From positions 1,816,404 through 1,880,403 of the forward strand of contig OZ004597.1 in the NCBI GenBank assembly GCA_963924555.1: a DNA stretch of 64,000 nt, in the 5' to 3' direction. A program made the translations under genes and the position numbers. The DNA is from Crambe crambe. Taxonomy: Eukaryota > Porifera > Demospongiae > Poecilosclerida > Crambeidae. The notes below the pieces were generated by a model. It was not told the DNA's origin and did no database searches. It worked only from the letters and a program-made list of their open reading frames with translations. Shown here in pieces: positions 11,331 to 23,500 of the stretch; within the stretch, counting starts at the first letter, position 1, and each line of letters begins with the position of its first letter.

Positions 11331-14300
11331 ATGGATAAAGAGGTGGGTCTCCTGCGCTGTTCCAAAGTGAGTTCACTCCTACTTTACGAACAGCTGTACA
11401 CTTTGATTTTTTTCCACACCTCCCTAGTTGAATTGCTATGCTGAGTTCAACAAGATGGTGCAAGTTTTAGCCCATGCTCACCACACACCACCAGTCCACA
11501 AGTTCCTTGGAGCAAAGAGCATGTAAACTAGCTAGCTGCATTATTTGTATTACACTTTAAACTAATCTTCAGGCAGGGGACCAGTGCTGAGTATAACTTC
11601 TACATAACCCTTATCATGATGTTGCAGCAAGTCTTAAGGTTTGAGAGTTATTCTTATCATCATTCTCCTGAAACTGACACAATTTCCCAACCACTTTCAG
11701 TAATAATAACAGCGAATCCCAGAGAAAAGAGCTGCAAGGTGTGTATGAGTGGTTCACTGCCAACAGGCCCTTGATAAGGTCACATAAAAGACCCCCTTTA
11801 CGAAAACCTAAGCTATCTTTCAAGAAGACTGAGAGGAGAGACTTATCGGATTTCCAAAGACCTCAAACTGCCCCTGCCTCGCTTCATCAGGTAGTTTATT
11901 GAATTATGACATGTGCAATTTAACAGTGAAAATTGACACTGTCATTTCCAAGGGGGAAGGAGGAGGAGTCCAATGGCTTTCTCCTGTCTCAGGCAACAAT
12001 GTCAGGGACAAGAGCAGACCCAGGACGACATTCACATCAACTTATGTCAGCAGATCTTTAGGACATGACCTCGATCGCATTGGTGAGACCTTTGACCTGC
12101 TTCAATCTGTAGAAGCATACAATGGGTAAGCTAACACTAGCCACAGCGGAACCAGAGTCTGACATTTGAGAGCCAGCCTTATGTCATTTATAGAGAGGTT
12201 GTCCTCCTTTGAAGGTTATTTTGTACAGCAATGATACTGAATTTTTACATAGACACTTCATACAATAATTAAATTTACATAGGGGGAGGAAGGTCATGAC
12301 CACATACATAGCGTGCCTTCTAGGGGGGTCTGTGGGCATGCTCCCCCAAGATGGATTTTAAGCCTCATTGGATTGGATCTGGTGCATTCTCTGAGGTTCT
12401 AGGGTGATGTCTCAATTCCCATGCACTGAATATTATAGCTTGTTAGCTAACTAAATACTTTCAAGCTGCCTAAAAAAACAACAAAAGAAAAACAAAAAAC
12501 AACAACAGCAGCAAACTATTTCAGTTACACTTGTGATGTCATAATCCATCATTTTTGAGGGGGCTCAGCCCCCACCTTCAGAATATTGGGGGGGGGGGGG
12601 GCTCTAGCCCCCCCCCCCCCCCCCCAGCCCCCACCTTCCGCCTCCTATGATTTAGTGTGAGATGTTATTAGTGTCCAGCAATTATTTCCCAAAGCTTATA
12701 CGTAGCTGTGTCTCTATTATCTAACCTAGATACATTCATGTTGTGTGTAAGGGACCAGCTTCAATATTTATCCTTTGTTGAGAGGTTTGTTCTCTTTCAG
12801 AGTGTCTTGGAGGTTTTTCACTGCATGCCAAAAATTAGCTAGAATGGCTATCTTATTGGAGCTGGTGTGTGAAAGAGATATATTACTGTAGCTGCTTGAT
12901 TGATCTCTTGAGACCATTAGTTTTGATGACGGGTTTGTTTATTGTGTCAACAGACCACCATTTGATGATATGCAAGCCAGTGAGATAATATCAAAGTCAC
13001 CATCCCGCAGTTCTAAGTCCTCTCTCCAAGTTCCAACTCAGATGTATCCCTCTCCTGGGTTTCTCGCTGACTATAAACCCCCTGGAACAACCACTCAGCC
13101 TGTGAAAATTGGCCAAGTGTTTTCCTTGGCTCCAAATGTTGCTGCCCAGATGACTCTAGACAAAGAAGCAGTGAGTAATTAGCCAAATAGCCAAATAGCC
13201 AATTAGAATTAAACTTTTCTACATAGTTTAAGGAAAGCGAGATTGGCATAGCGAGTAGAATACTTCTCTTACGTTCAGCCCCTGTGCAAGATAAACGCTT
13301 GTATAGCTCACCTGTTGATGACCCTGACAGGCCATTGGGCTCCATTCCTTGCAAGAAGAGCTCTGATTTCAGTGTACAGCATGACTTAGTTAGAACAAGA
13401 TCATCATTATGCAATCTCGAACCTCCACTATCAGTAAATACCTTGGAACCTATATCAGAAATAGGTGACACTGAAGCTCCTCTTTCAAACCATATGGATA
13501 AAGAGTTGAGACATGAAAAATTGCAATCAGAATCATTCAAGCTGGAGTCACCAACACATCAAGATGAAGAAATGAAATTGGAAGTAAACGAGTTGAGAAC
13601 AAAAGAAGATGATGATGATGATGAAGCAATTATAACCTTCAAAGATGATCAAGATGAAAAAGTGAGCAGATTTCCTGATAGAGACGATCAATCGTCCAGT
13701 GCAAGCCAACTCAACATACCCCGTCAACCTTCAGTCCAGATAACAAAATCTGCATCGTTGTCACAACCAGAGAGGGCTGTACCAGAGAGGGCTGATTCCA
13801 GAAGGTAACAAGAGAGTACTAGTTTCCTCCATTCACAGAAATCACCGTGTTATCTGTTTTCAGAGCACCATCGGTGGTATCAATCACATTCCCACTGGAA
13901 GATGGACCTCCACCAGAGAGAACCAGGTATATTTTCATGATAGACTGGTAACCGAGTTTCCTTGCCACAGTGGAACCTCCGAGTAAAGGACTCTTTGGGA
14001 TCAGCCACTTTGTCCTTTGCAGAGAGATTGTTCTTTTCTCAGAGGTTAAAAAAAAAAAAATGCTATGTGCAAGGGGCCCAAAGAGTATCCTTTGTTGGGA
14101 GGTTGTCCTTTTCTCAGAGGTTAAAAATATTAAGGTTGTCCTAATCTTGGAGGGTCCTTCACTGCAGTTAGCTACTACTTGCTCATTATAACTCAATAGG
14201 ACATCACACGGACCAAGAAAAACACCTACTTCTGTTGCTGGTTTCAAGAAGAACAGGTATTATCAACATCTGTTTATGATATTGATCATGCTGGTGGTGA

Positions 14301-14390
14301 CCATGCATTCATTGATCACACAGATACAGATCCAAGAGACCTCAGACTGTGACAGAAATCAGAATGTCAACAACAACAATAATAAGTTAG
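11331..14390 (+). CDS. Unrecognised, largely disordered protein
   Basis: I do not recognise this family. Ten exons can be joined in phase (11331-11366, 11428-11522, 11573-11590, 11701-11890, 11953-12125, 12954-13170, 13227-13804, 13864-13926, 14200-14256, 14330-14390), predicting 495 residues. The N-terminal 45 residues (MDKEVGLLRCSKLNCYAEFN onward) look ordered and hold two Cys. Then comes a basic proline-rich stretch (SHKRPPLRKPKLSFKK) ending FQRPQTAPASLHQ, a segment with SLGHDLDRIGETFDLLQSVE that could be helical, Ser-rich linkers, an acidic patch (EDDDDDEAII) and a basic Thr-rich tail. No signal peptide or membrane helix. The 18-nt micro-exon at 11573 and the acceptor at 11953 are the weakest choices. 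It converges on the SOD-SH3 gene with 163 bp between stops. Probably intracellular; function unknown. Confidence 0.6.
12585..12627. repeat. Poly-G/poly-C inverted homopolymer pair
   Basis: A run of about 14 G (12588-12601) is followed after GCTCTAG by a run of about 18 C (12608-12625), in the longest intron of the 11331 gene. It could form a hairpin or G-quadruplex. Exact run lengths may be unreliable. Confidence 0.7.
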
Positions 14391-14553
14391 CTCCTTAACT
14401 ACTATATATGATATAATTATCATTAGAGATTGTGAATATTTAAAACAACAAACAAACAAATACACAAATAACAACAACAACAGCAAAAACTAAAAAATTG
14501 CGAACTCAATCTATCATAGCACATAATTTTTGGGTTATAATAATAATGTAAGA

Positions 14554-17500
14554 CTATTTCTTAGTGAGAAACGGCTCTACATAGTTCACTGGGAATAAGC
14601 CAGTGGTCCCACTGTCCAGCATACCACAATAGAAGCCCCCTTCTTCTCCTTTCTCGATGAACATCAGAGTATCTCCCACGGAAAAACTAAGCTCGGCCTC
14701 AGACCTTGCCACATAATCCTTTATGGCTCTGTAGAAGTTAGTCGGAGACTGTGAGGTGTGGTGGCCATTGCTGACTGGTTCAGAAGAAGGTGTTTCCACA
14801 GGTTTTGAGTTTGACTTGCCATCAGTTTGTTCTGTTCTAATGTCTTTGGGACTTGATGTAACAGGAGTTCTTGTGGTCTCAGTTGTGCCTGGTTTTGATG
14901 TAAGAGATGGTTTCGATGTAAGAGATGGTTTTGATGGTTTAGATGTAAGAGAGGGTTTTGGTGCTAATGGAGGCTTTGGTTTTGTGGCAGGGTGTCCATT
15001 TTCTGTAGTCACAGGAGGGGGAGGCTTTGATGGAATAGTGCTACTTTTGCGACGTTCAGGTTCAGGTTTCGGTACTGGATTAGGCTCCACTTTGGAATTC
15101 TCGGATCTTTTAGTGTCCCGAGAAGCTGATTTAATGCGAGTACCAGGTGAGTGTGAAGGTCGAGGGGGAGGTATTGCAGAAACAGTCTTATCAGGACCTG
15201 CCATTTTCATTTCATCATGAGATGCTGTTAGTTGAGGCGGCCTCTGAGGCGGTGGTTGTTTTTGAGTTTCAGAAGAGCCGGGATCTTTAACTGCTGGAGG
15301 ATTGGGTGGTCTGGATGGAGAAGGCCTGGCCATTTCCTGTGCAGTGGGGTCTGCTAGTACAGCTTCACTGATCCCTGATGTGCTGGACTTCTTATAACGA
15401 GGCTTCGGCACAGGTGAGTTGCTTTCATCAGGTGCAGTCAGAGGAGTGGTCACATCTGCAGTAGTTTTGCCGACAGAGGTCCGTTTAGGCGGCTGAGATG
15501 GCCTGGGCGGTGGTTTAAACACATCGTCATCTTTTGCAGTGTCCTTCTTTGAGTCTCGCCTCACCATTCTCTTTAGTGAGCTCATCAGCTTACTCCCTCT
15601 GGACTCAAATGGCTTCCCTGCAGGTGGTGGAGTAGAATCTTTGCTTTGAGGTGGCACTTTAGCTTCTTCTGACTTGGGAGACTTTCTAGTTGCAAGAGAC
15701 GTGGGTTTAGCAGGCTTAGAAGAAGATTCTGTAGTTGATACGATACTCGATGGCCGAGGGGGCGGTGGTCGCTTAGGAGGGGCCATCTTTGAAGTATCTC
15801 GACTTCCAAGCTTATTACTATTCTCTGTTGGTCTTTGTATCACTTCTGTTTGTACTCTAGATCGTTTAGCAGGCTCGGGTTTTGGTGTTGACATTAAGCT
15901 ACTGATCCTCTTTGGTGGAGGAGGTCGTGGACCTTTGGGTGAGCCACATGGAGTCAAAGAAACGTCACTTTCAGCTACTGTTTTGACTCTTGGATGAACA
16001 GCACTCACAGAAGTGCTGGGATCTCTTGAACCACCAGGCATTGGTGAAGCATCTGCTGCTGATTGGATGTTATTTGCCAAGGGAGATATCTTCCTTGTGG
16101 GAGGCGGTGGGAGAGGGATGCTTGGTGGGGGAGGAATCATCCGACTGGTTGGTCTCTTTACCTTCTTCATTCTTGCCTTGACTCTCGGGGGAGGTATGGG
16201 AGTTCTAACAGATGGAAGTTCTGGTTTCTTCTCCTCCTCCTTCTTTGGTGGTGTGGATTTGCTGACAACTTTTGGCTCCTCTTTTGCTGATTCAGCAGAT
16301 TTAGAAGCAGCAGCAGCTGCTGCTCTAGCTTCCAACAAGGCAGGGGGAACAGGGGGAGGAGGGCGACGATGGGGCTTGGAGTGCATGTCTATGGCTGTCG
16401 TCCTCCGCTTTTGCTGCTTGCCAGGAGGTTTAGTGGCAGACACACCAACTGCAGCAGGTTTGGGATTAAGTGATACAGATTCGGAGACTGTATCTCCTTT
16501 ATTTGTCACAGGTGCATCAGATGGTACTGTTTCTGCACTTCCAGCAGCGTCTCCTCCACTTGTTATCGGCACAGTAGATGGTGAGGAAGCCTCTTTCTTA
16601 TTTAAGGAATCTTCATTCTTGATCTCTACCTTTTCAGCAGGTGACTCAGCTGGTGTAGCTCTCGGCATTTGCGGTGAGGGTTGAGACTCTTCAAGTATTG
16701 TAAAAGGATGATTAGTAGTTCCTGGAGGAGGGGGTGGGGCTCGTCTTTTTCCTCTGGCAGGTGCCGATTGTCGTCTCTGAGCATGCTTGACAGGTTTTGG
16801 CTTGGGTTGGGGTTTTCCCTCAAGTAGAGGAATCTGTGAAAGAGTATAAAACACACTTATAAGGAGTTCAAAGGTCATAAATAATAATATACATATTCAA
16901 TATTTAGTTTGATGGTAGACTTTCCTACCTTATCTTCCTTGGGGGAAAGAATTGGTTCTGCAGCAGGTTCATTCTGTGGAGGAGTGGAAGTCACCTCCTT
17001 CTTTCTTGGAGCAACACTTGGCTTCTCACTCTTTTGCTCCTCTGAGTCTTGATCACTATCCACACGCCAACGCTTCTTAAGGTTGAGAGAGTTTCTCTTG
17101 ATGAGTGCACTGGCCAGCTCACCTGAAGTAGACATATAAACAGCTTAGTGTAGTCATGTGATGGTCACATGACTAAATGTCATGTGATGTTCATACCTTG
17201 TAGACCATCCTCTTTGCTCATGGATTCCAGTCTCAAAGAATCATCTGATTTACCCTCTTCATCATGTTCTGAAGGTCTCTCAGTCTCCACAGGAGACTTG
17301 CTTCGTTCCTTCCTCTTACTGACAGCAGCTGCTAGTTGATCTGCCAGACTGCTGCCACCCTCTTTTGGCACTTCTTGCTTCGGTTGCTCAGTAGTAACAG
17401 GTGCTTCCTCGATCTCCTTTTGACTCTCTCTCACATCTTCAGTAATCTCATCTGCTGCTACAGCTTCTAATGCCGACACTTCAATTATTGGCTGTGCAAA

Positions 17501-20500
17501 AAGATATTTGTATCTGTTAGAACCTGGACTTACTGACTGCATGAACTTGTTAATTACCTTATACCAACTCATGTTAATGTTACATGTTACCCGGTGGAAA
17601 CTTCTAGAACTGTTGTTCCATATGTGTGGTTGTACTTAGCTATTCTCTTGCATTGTTAGTCATCCTTAGTTTTTGTTCATTTGTTAACTAGTCTGATTAG
17701 TCATTGATATATAGTAACTATTTGGTATTTGATGAGCTAATATACAACAGTATCCAAATGAGCAGATGCTAATAAGCTGAAATTTTCAAGTGCCATGTTT
17801 ATAATTTTCACTGTGGCTAGAGCACCGGCAGAAAGTTCCATATAAAATATAGTACTCTTTATCTAGCCCTAGCTCTGCCCTTTACCCATGAGTATAGTAT
17901 TAATTTGATGTATAGTCTGCCGGTATTCTAGACACTCCATATAATTTTATCTTCGTAGTTATGATCCATTTGAAATTACCTTTTACATCTCTAGTTTGTA
18001 TTTTGGTAATCAATTTTTTTTTCCATGCAATTAGTTTTCATAGTGGAAGGTGGACTATGAATACACTTTCTAACTGACTGAGTGAGTGATTGTCATGCAT
18101 GTGTACCTCCACATAGGATTCAGGGAACCAGCCCTGTATTCCTCCCACAGCACCAAACCACCAGCCGTTATCTTGACCCCAGTAGACCAGCACCGAGTCC
18201 CCTTCATTGAAGACAAGGTCTCCTTCTGTCTCTGAATTGTACGAGTACACAGCTCGATATTCCAGAGCCTCAAGGTCACCTCCTACAACAGGAAGTGATC
18301 ACCATTTACATAAGTCAGAACTCAATGACACATTACACCACCTTTATTTGATCAGTAGTAACTCTCTAATAATTTCAAAGATCAGTGCATAAATCTCATA
18401 TTACATTCCATGAATATGTAATGATCCATGTAATCATAGCAACTAGTACTAAGGTCAAAGTACAGATATATAAGCCTAGTCAGCAGAAAATTGAGAATCT
18501 AGTTTTCACAAAATGGGATACCATGGGACACATGTTCTCTCACCTGCAGCCATAGTTTCATCCATGTTCTTTGGCCTTTCCACATCAGCATCAGCAGCAC
18601 TGCTTGCACTTTCAGCTCTCTGTCTGACTTCCTTATCAACTGTCTTGGGGGTCGCTAGGGGTGTCGGGTCCACATACGACTCGGGGAACCAACCAATCAG
18701 GCCTTCATACACCCCCTTCCACCACCCGTTATCCGACTTCTCTATCACCTTAATCACATTCCCCGTCTTGAATACCAGCTCAATTTCAGTCGTTCCATTG
18801 AAATCAAACTTAGCAACATGCCTCTCGGCATGAGGTAACAAGTTATCGCCTATCTCTCCTCCTTCAAGCATGGTCTTTGTCAAAATGAAGTCATTGTCAT
18901 TCTCTTGACTCCCTCCAGACTCCGTGGCCTGCCTATTCTCAATGACCTCATTGTTCCTTAAGCTCTTAGGAGTGTCCGGACAACTACCAGTACCTCCACT
19001 CATACTGCCTTTATCTCTATCTTTATTTTCAATCACAAACACATCATCTCTACAAGAAAAAAAAAGATTATTATTCCTCTCATTCAACCCCCCTCTCTCC
19101 CTCGTCTATATCCCCCGTTTAATCCCCTCTCCCTTGTCTATATCCCCTGTTCAATCCCTCTCCTTCCCTTGCCTATATCCCCTGTTCAGTCCCTCCCTTG
19201 CCTATTATATCTCTATCCTTCTCTTGCCTATATCCCTCTTCCTCCCTTGCCTATATCCCTCTTCCTCCCTTGCCTATGTTCCCTGTTGGTTTACCTTTCT
19301 ACATAAGGTTTGTCAAACTTAGAGACCATCTTTGGAGTGGAATCTATCTCTTTCTTGCTGAATGTGTGAGTTCTCTTTGCTTTCTTGCTCTTGCGTTTTC
19401 CACTGGAGGAGAGATCGGGCGAGTGGTCGGTATCTCGCTTCATGGAGAGAGAAGGGTTAGTAGAACTGAAGGAGCTAGAGGCACCCATGATGGCTGCAGC
19501 TGCTAGTGTGAAACTCTCTGCATAAAAGCAACAATGGTTTGGTTTACAAATCGAGGCAAGAGAAACTACCACAGTTTTAACTAAGAAATCTCTTTTAAAA
19601 TAGATGTTGTCTGATGAATACTCATTTCCTTCTTCTTTAGGGATTTCAAATTATTTTAAATATGCAGCAGCCCTGTTTATTTTGCATACAGAATCACATA
19701 CATCAATGCTTAATGTCATTGCTTACCGTCTTGTTGTTTCTTCTTCTCAGCCTCTCTATCCACGTACACGACATAGGTCTTAGGGAACCACCCACTTTTC
19801 TTCTCCTCCTCAACCTGACCCCGCCACCAACCCCCTCCGTAGGGGGTCTCCTCCAATATCACCCAATCCCCCGGCATCAGGCTCAAGTCATCCTCATTCT
19901 GAGGCTCATACCGATGCAGGACTTTGTAGTTTGGAACTAATGGAGGAGGAAAAGGAAGGAATGTGATATAACCGTACACACAGTGATTATATTACAGGTA
20001 AAATCCCTCTACAGCACATGTGGCACCTCATCAGCTATTCCTAGAGTACATGCACCATGGCATGGAGCTGGGGGCTAAGGGCTAGGGGCATAGGCTCTCA
20101 AGATTAGTTTCACCAGGCTTCCTTATAATGACTATTGGCAGGCTATACATGAAGTGAATATGAGATGTCAAGTCAAGTTTTGATAGTCTGTTGAATATGA
20201 GATGTCAAGTCAAGTTTTGATAGTCTGTTGAATATGAGATGTCAAGTCAAGTTTTGATAGTCTGTTGAATATGAGATGTCAAGTCAAGTTTTGATAGTCT
20301 GTTGTGGTTGCAGGTGCAATCATTAAGGAAGAGTCACACAGCATATTGATCTTGAAAGTACAAGCCAAGTCCACACACACTATCCATACATGATAATGAG
20401 ATAATGCAGAGGACAGACGTATGGAACCATCAAAGGCCCTTCCTCTAGATATTCTAGTCTCTTCTCTCCACCTTCTCGTCCACTAAGAAGCAGTCCTTTT

Positions 20501-23500
20501 CTGACCCCAGAGCAGTGAGTGACCCACTACCAGTACACTGTCGAGTTCAGCACTTACCTCCTAATATCGGCTTTGCAGGTGTCCGCGTTCCCATCTCCAT
20601 GCGGGAGGTTTTGCTGACTTCGTATTTGGAGGAGGACCTTTTCTTCTTCACTAGACACACCACCAGTAGGATCACAACAATGATCAAGATCACCGCCACC
20701 AGTGCTCCCACCACACCTCCAATGATACCACCAACCGGAGAACCTGCACACAATGTAATGTAGCACTCGACATTCATTACATCATAAATTTATATGCAGG
20801 GTCTCTCCATGGGTCAAAATGTCTTAAATTAATATGCAGGGTCTCTCCCACTATGATACCTCTTCTTAATAATGCAAACTCTGGCCTAAAGCCAAAACAC
20901 AATTGTGTGTGGGCACAGCTGCAGGTCAGGGAAATTTCTATAGAGGGGTATAAAGCCTACAGGTATTAATGACCTTATTTGGACCGCTAAAACCACGACG
21001 TCACAAGAAGTTTCCCGGGAACATAGAAGTTTCCCACCATAATACGAGAACATAGAAGTTTCCCACCATAATATGGGAAATATTTTCACTGATAGAGTTT
21101 ACTGTTACTTACTTGTAGGAATGGGAAGAGGGCTGGTCGTTTGTGCTGTGATTGGAGGAGACATTGTTGTTGGTGGTGGTGAGGCTGTTGTTGGTGGTAG
21201 TGACATGGTTGTTGGTGGAGCAGTTGGAGGAGGTACGGCCACTAGGGGAGCTCCATTACACACTGTGACGTCATTCAATACAGTTCCGTCCATTGGTTGG
21301 ATCAGCAGTGCAGGTCGTGGGGAAGAAGACTCTGTCCCAAAGGCAGAGTTCGGGCCCGATAGAGGGAGATTGGGATCGGTGAACACTGCTCTAAATAGTC
21401 CACGAGTCCGGGGGATGTTTAGGGATCCGTGTTTTGAACCAAGGTCCCCCACACTGCAAGCAAGAAGTGAGTCGGTGGAGCACAAGTTTTGGTTGTTGGG
21501 GGAAGGATCCAATATTGGAAGACCATCACAGGAACTAGGGTTAGTGACCACACCATTCCTGAAACTCCAACTGAAAGGAACGAATCCTTCTCCTCCCACT
21601 TCTCTCTTACTTCGAGGGGAATGGTCCTCCATCAAAGACCGCTTCTTTCTTCTACTTGAAGGGGATGCACTTGGTATTGGAGTAAGGGATGAAGGTGTCA
21701 TGGTAACAGCTGGTACTAGAGTTGAGGATGCCATGGGAATAGAGGATTCAAAAGCAAGAACATCCAAGGAGGAAGGAGAAGGAATTGGGGAAGAAAGAGT
21801 ACTTGACACAAGGAGAGGACTATCTTGAGAAGGAGAGGAAGAGGGGGAGAGAGAAGGAGCTTGAAGAGATGAAGTGACTGGGGGCAAAGGAGAAATGTCC
21901 ACAGAGGAAGACGAAGGAACTGGGAGAGATGGAGGAGGAGTAGTGACTGGGGGCAATGGAGATACATTCTGAGAGGGAAAAACAATTGAAGGGGAAGCAG
22001 CCAGAAAGGGTGAGGAGGAAGTTTGGGAAGGGACGGGTGAAGATGGGGGAATGGAGGAGGGGACTGGGAATTGGATACTAGTGGAAGGAGGGGATTCAAG
22101 GGATGCTGAGGATGGTTGAAGTGGAGCTGCTGAGGAAGTGGACAGCTGGGGATCACTGCTAGTTGTTAGAACATCTGGAGGGGGTGGAGTGGGTGGAGGG
22201 GGGTGGAGTGGATGGAGGGGGTGGAGGAATAGGTGTGAATGTAATGTATTAATATTTCAGTGAATTATTTCATACCTTGTATCTCGGAAGTTGTTGTTGG
22301 GAAGAATGAACTAGTCTGGAACGAAGTCTCGGCCGAAGGAGACACACTGGGAAGTTCAGATGTAGTAGTAGGAACCATTACAGATGGCGCCACACTGGAT
22401 GTAGTAGGAGCCATTACCGATGGAGCCATACTGGGAAATGGAGAGGGAGATGGACTGAGAGTTGGAGAAGAAGTGATGAATGGTGACGCCATGATGGAAG
22501 TTGTGGGCTGGGGTGGAAGCAGTAGTTCCATTATGACTTCGAGTTCGACTATGATGGTGGTTGCAGCTGAAGGGTCATTGGCAGGTTGTAACAGAGTCAC
22601 TTCACCTACGATACTGCTCGTGTTTATTGAGTACACCACTCGCATGATTGGTTGAGTGTGTACAATGTTGGCACATACCCGACGAGTCCCAGCTGGATCG
22701 TCCATGTGGATGACTATAGAACGTCCGATAATCCCAAAAGCTCCAAACAGGGGGACATTGGGGTCATAAAAACTTTGAGATATCGTGTCCCGGTTCTGCA
22801 AGCTACCAAACTTGCCACTCAAATCTCCGATCTCATAACCATCACTGGTTATTGGAGGGTTTCTCCCGTAGACCACTTGCAAGGGGTTCCAATGACCCCC
22901 TGCAAAGGTGCCATTGCATCTTTCAGGCATTCCCAGATTAGCTGGTCCGATTGGATACTGATGCACATGATACCCTCCAATCATACGTCTTAGACCTGTC
23001 AAGTTTACGTCTACTCTTGTTTGGTCAAACGGGGACAGTTGCAAAAACCTAATGGAGCCATCAATTCCATCCTGAGAGGTAAAGATTGCCTCAGCCTGTA
23101 GGGGGAAGTACCGTGATATGTTGGCGCAAGCAATCCTTGGTGCTCCTCTGTTGGCTTCATGGATCACAACGGAACGACCGTCAATGGAGAATGGGAGATC
23201 AGTATCAGAGTAAAACTGCTTAATTACTCTGTTCATCACGGAAAAAGGACTTCCTTTACCCGAAAGGTCTCCCACTTCACAGTTGTTTTGATTCATGGGG
23301 TTGCAGAGGTCAGAATATGTACTGGATGAGGCATTAACGCCCCTAGGGTTATAGTGAGGACCAGCTATGCTGCAATCATTCCCGTCTCTATCCAGAGGGC
23401 TTTCATGGACGTGCCAGTTATGTCCTGTTGAATTAACCGAACCTCCTACACTAATCAAATCAGTGTAAACCGATGCAGTGCTGTTATTAGTATGCTGCCG

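Noticed and set aside
12585-12627. G/C homopolymer pair as a regulatory G-quadruplex
   Set aside because: Possible, but run lengths this long are often assembly or sequencing artefacts and there is no supporting context.
16013-16684. Long plus-strand glycine-rich open frame (223 codons)
   Set aside because: Exact antisense of the proline-rich region of the SOD-SH3 gene; proline codons read backwards give glycine-rich frames.
20157-20304. CRISPR-like array
   Set aside because: Four direct 37-bp units abut with no spacers, inside a eukaryotic intron: a minisatellite.
21073-21828. Plus-strand open frame of 251 codons
   Set aside because: Antisense shadow of the Ser/Thr/Pro stalk and degenerate SOD exon; no domain, and it starts inside the other gene's intron.
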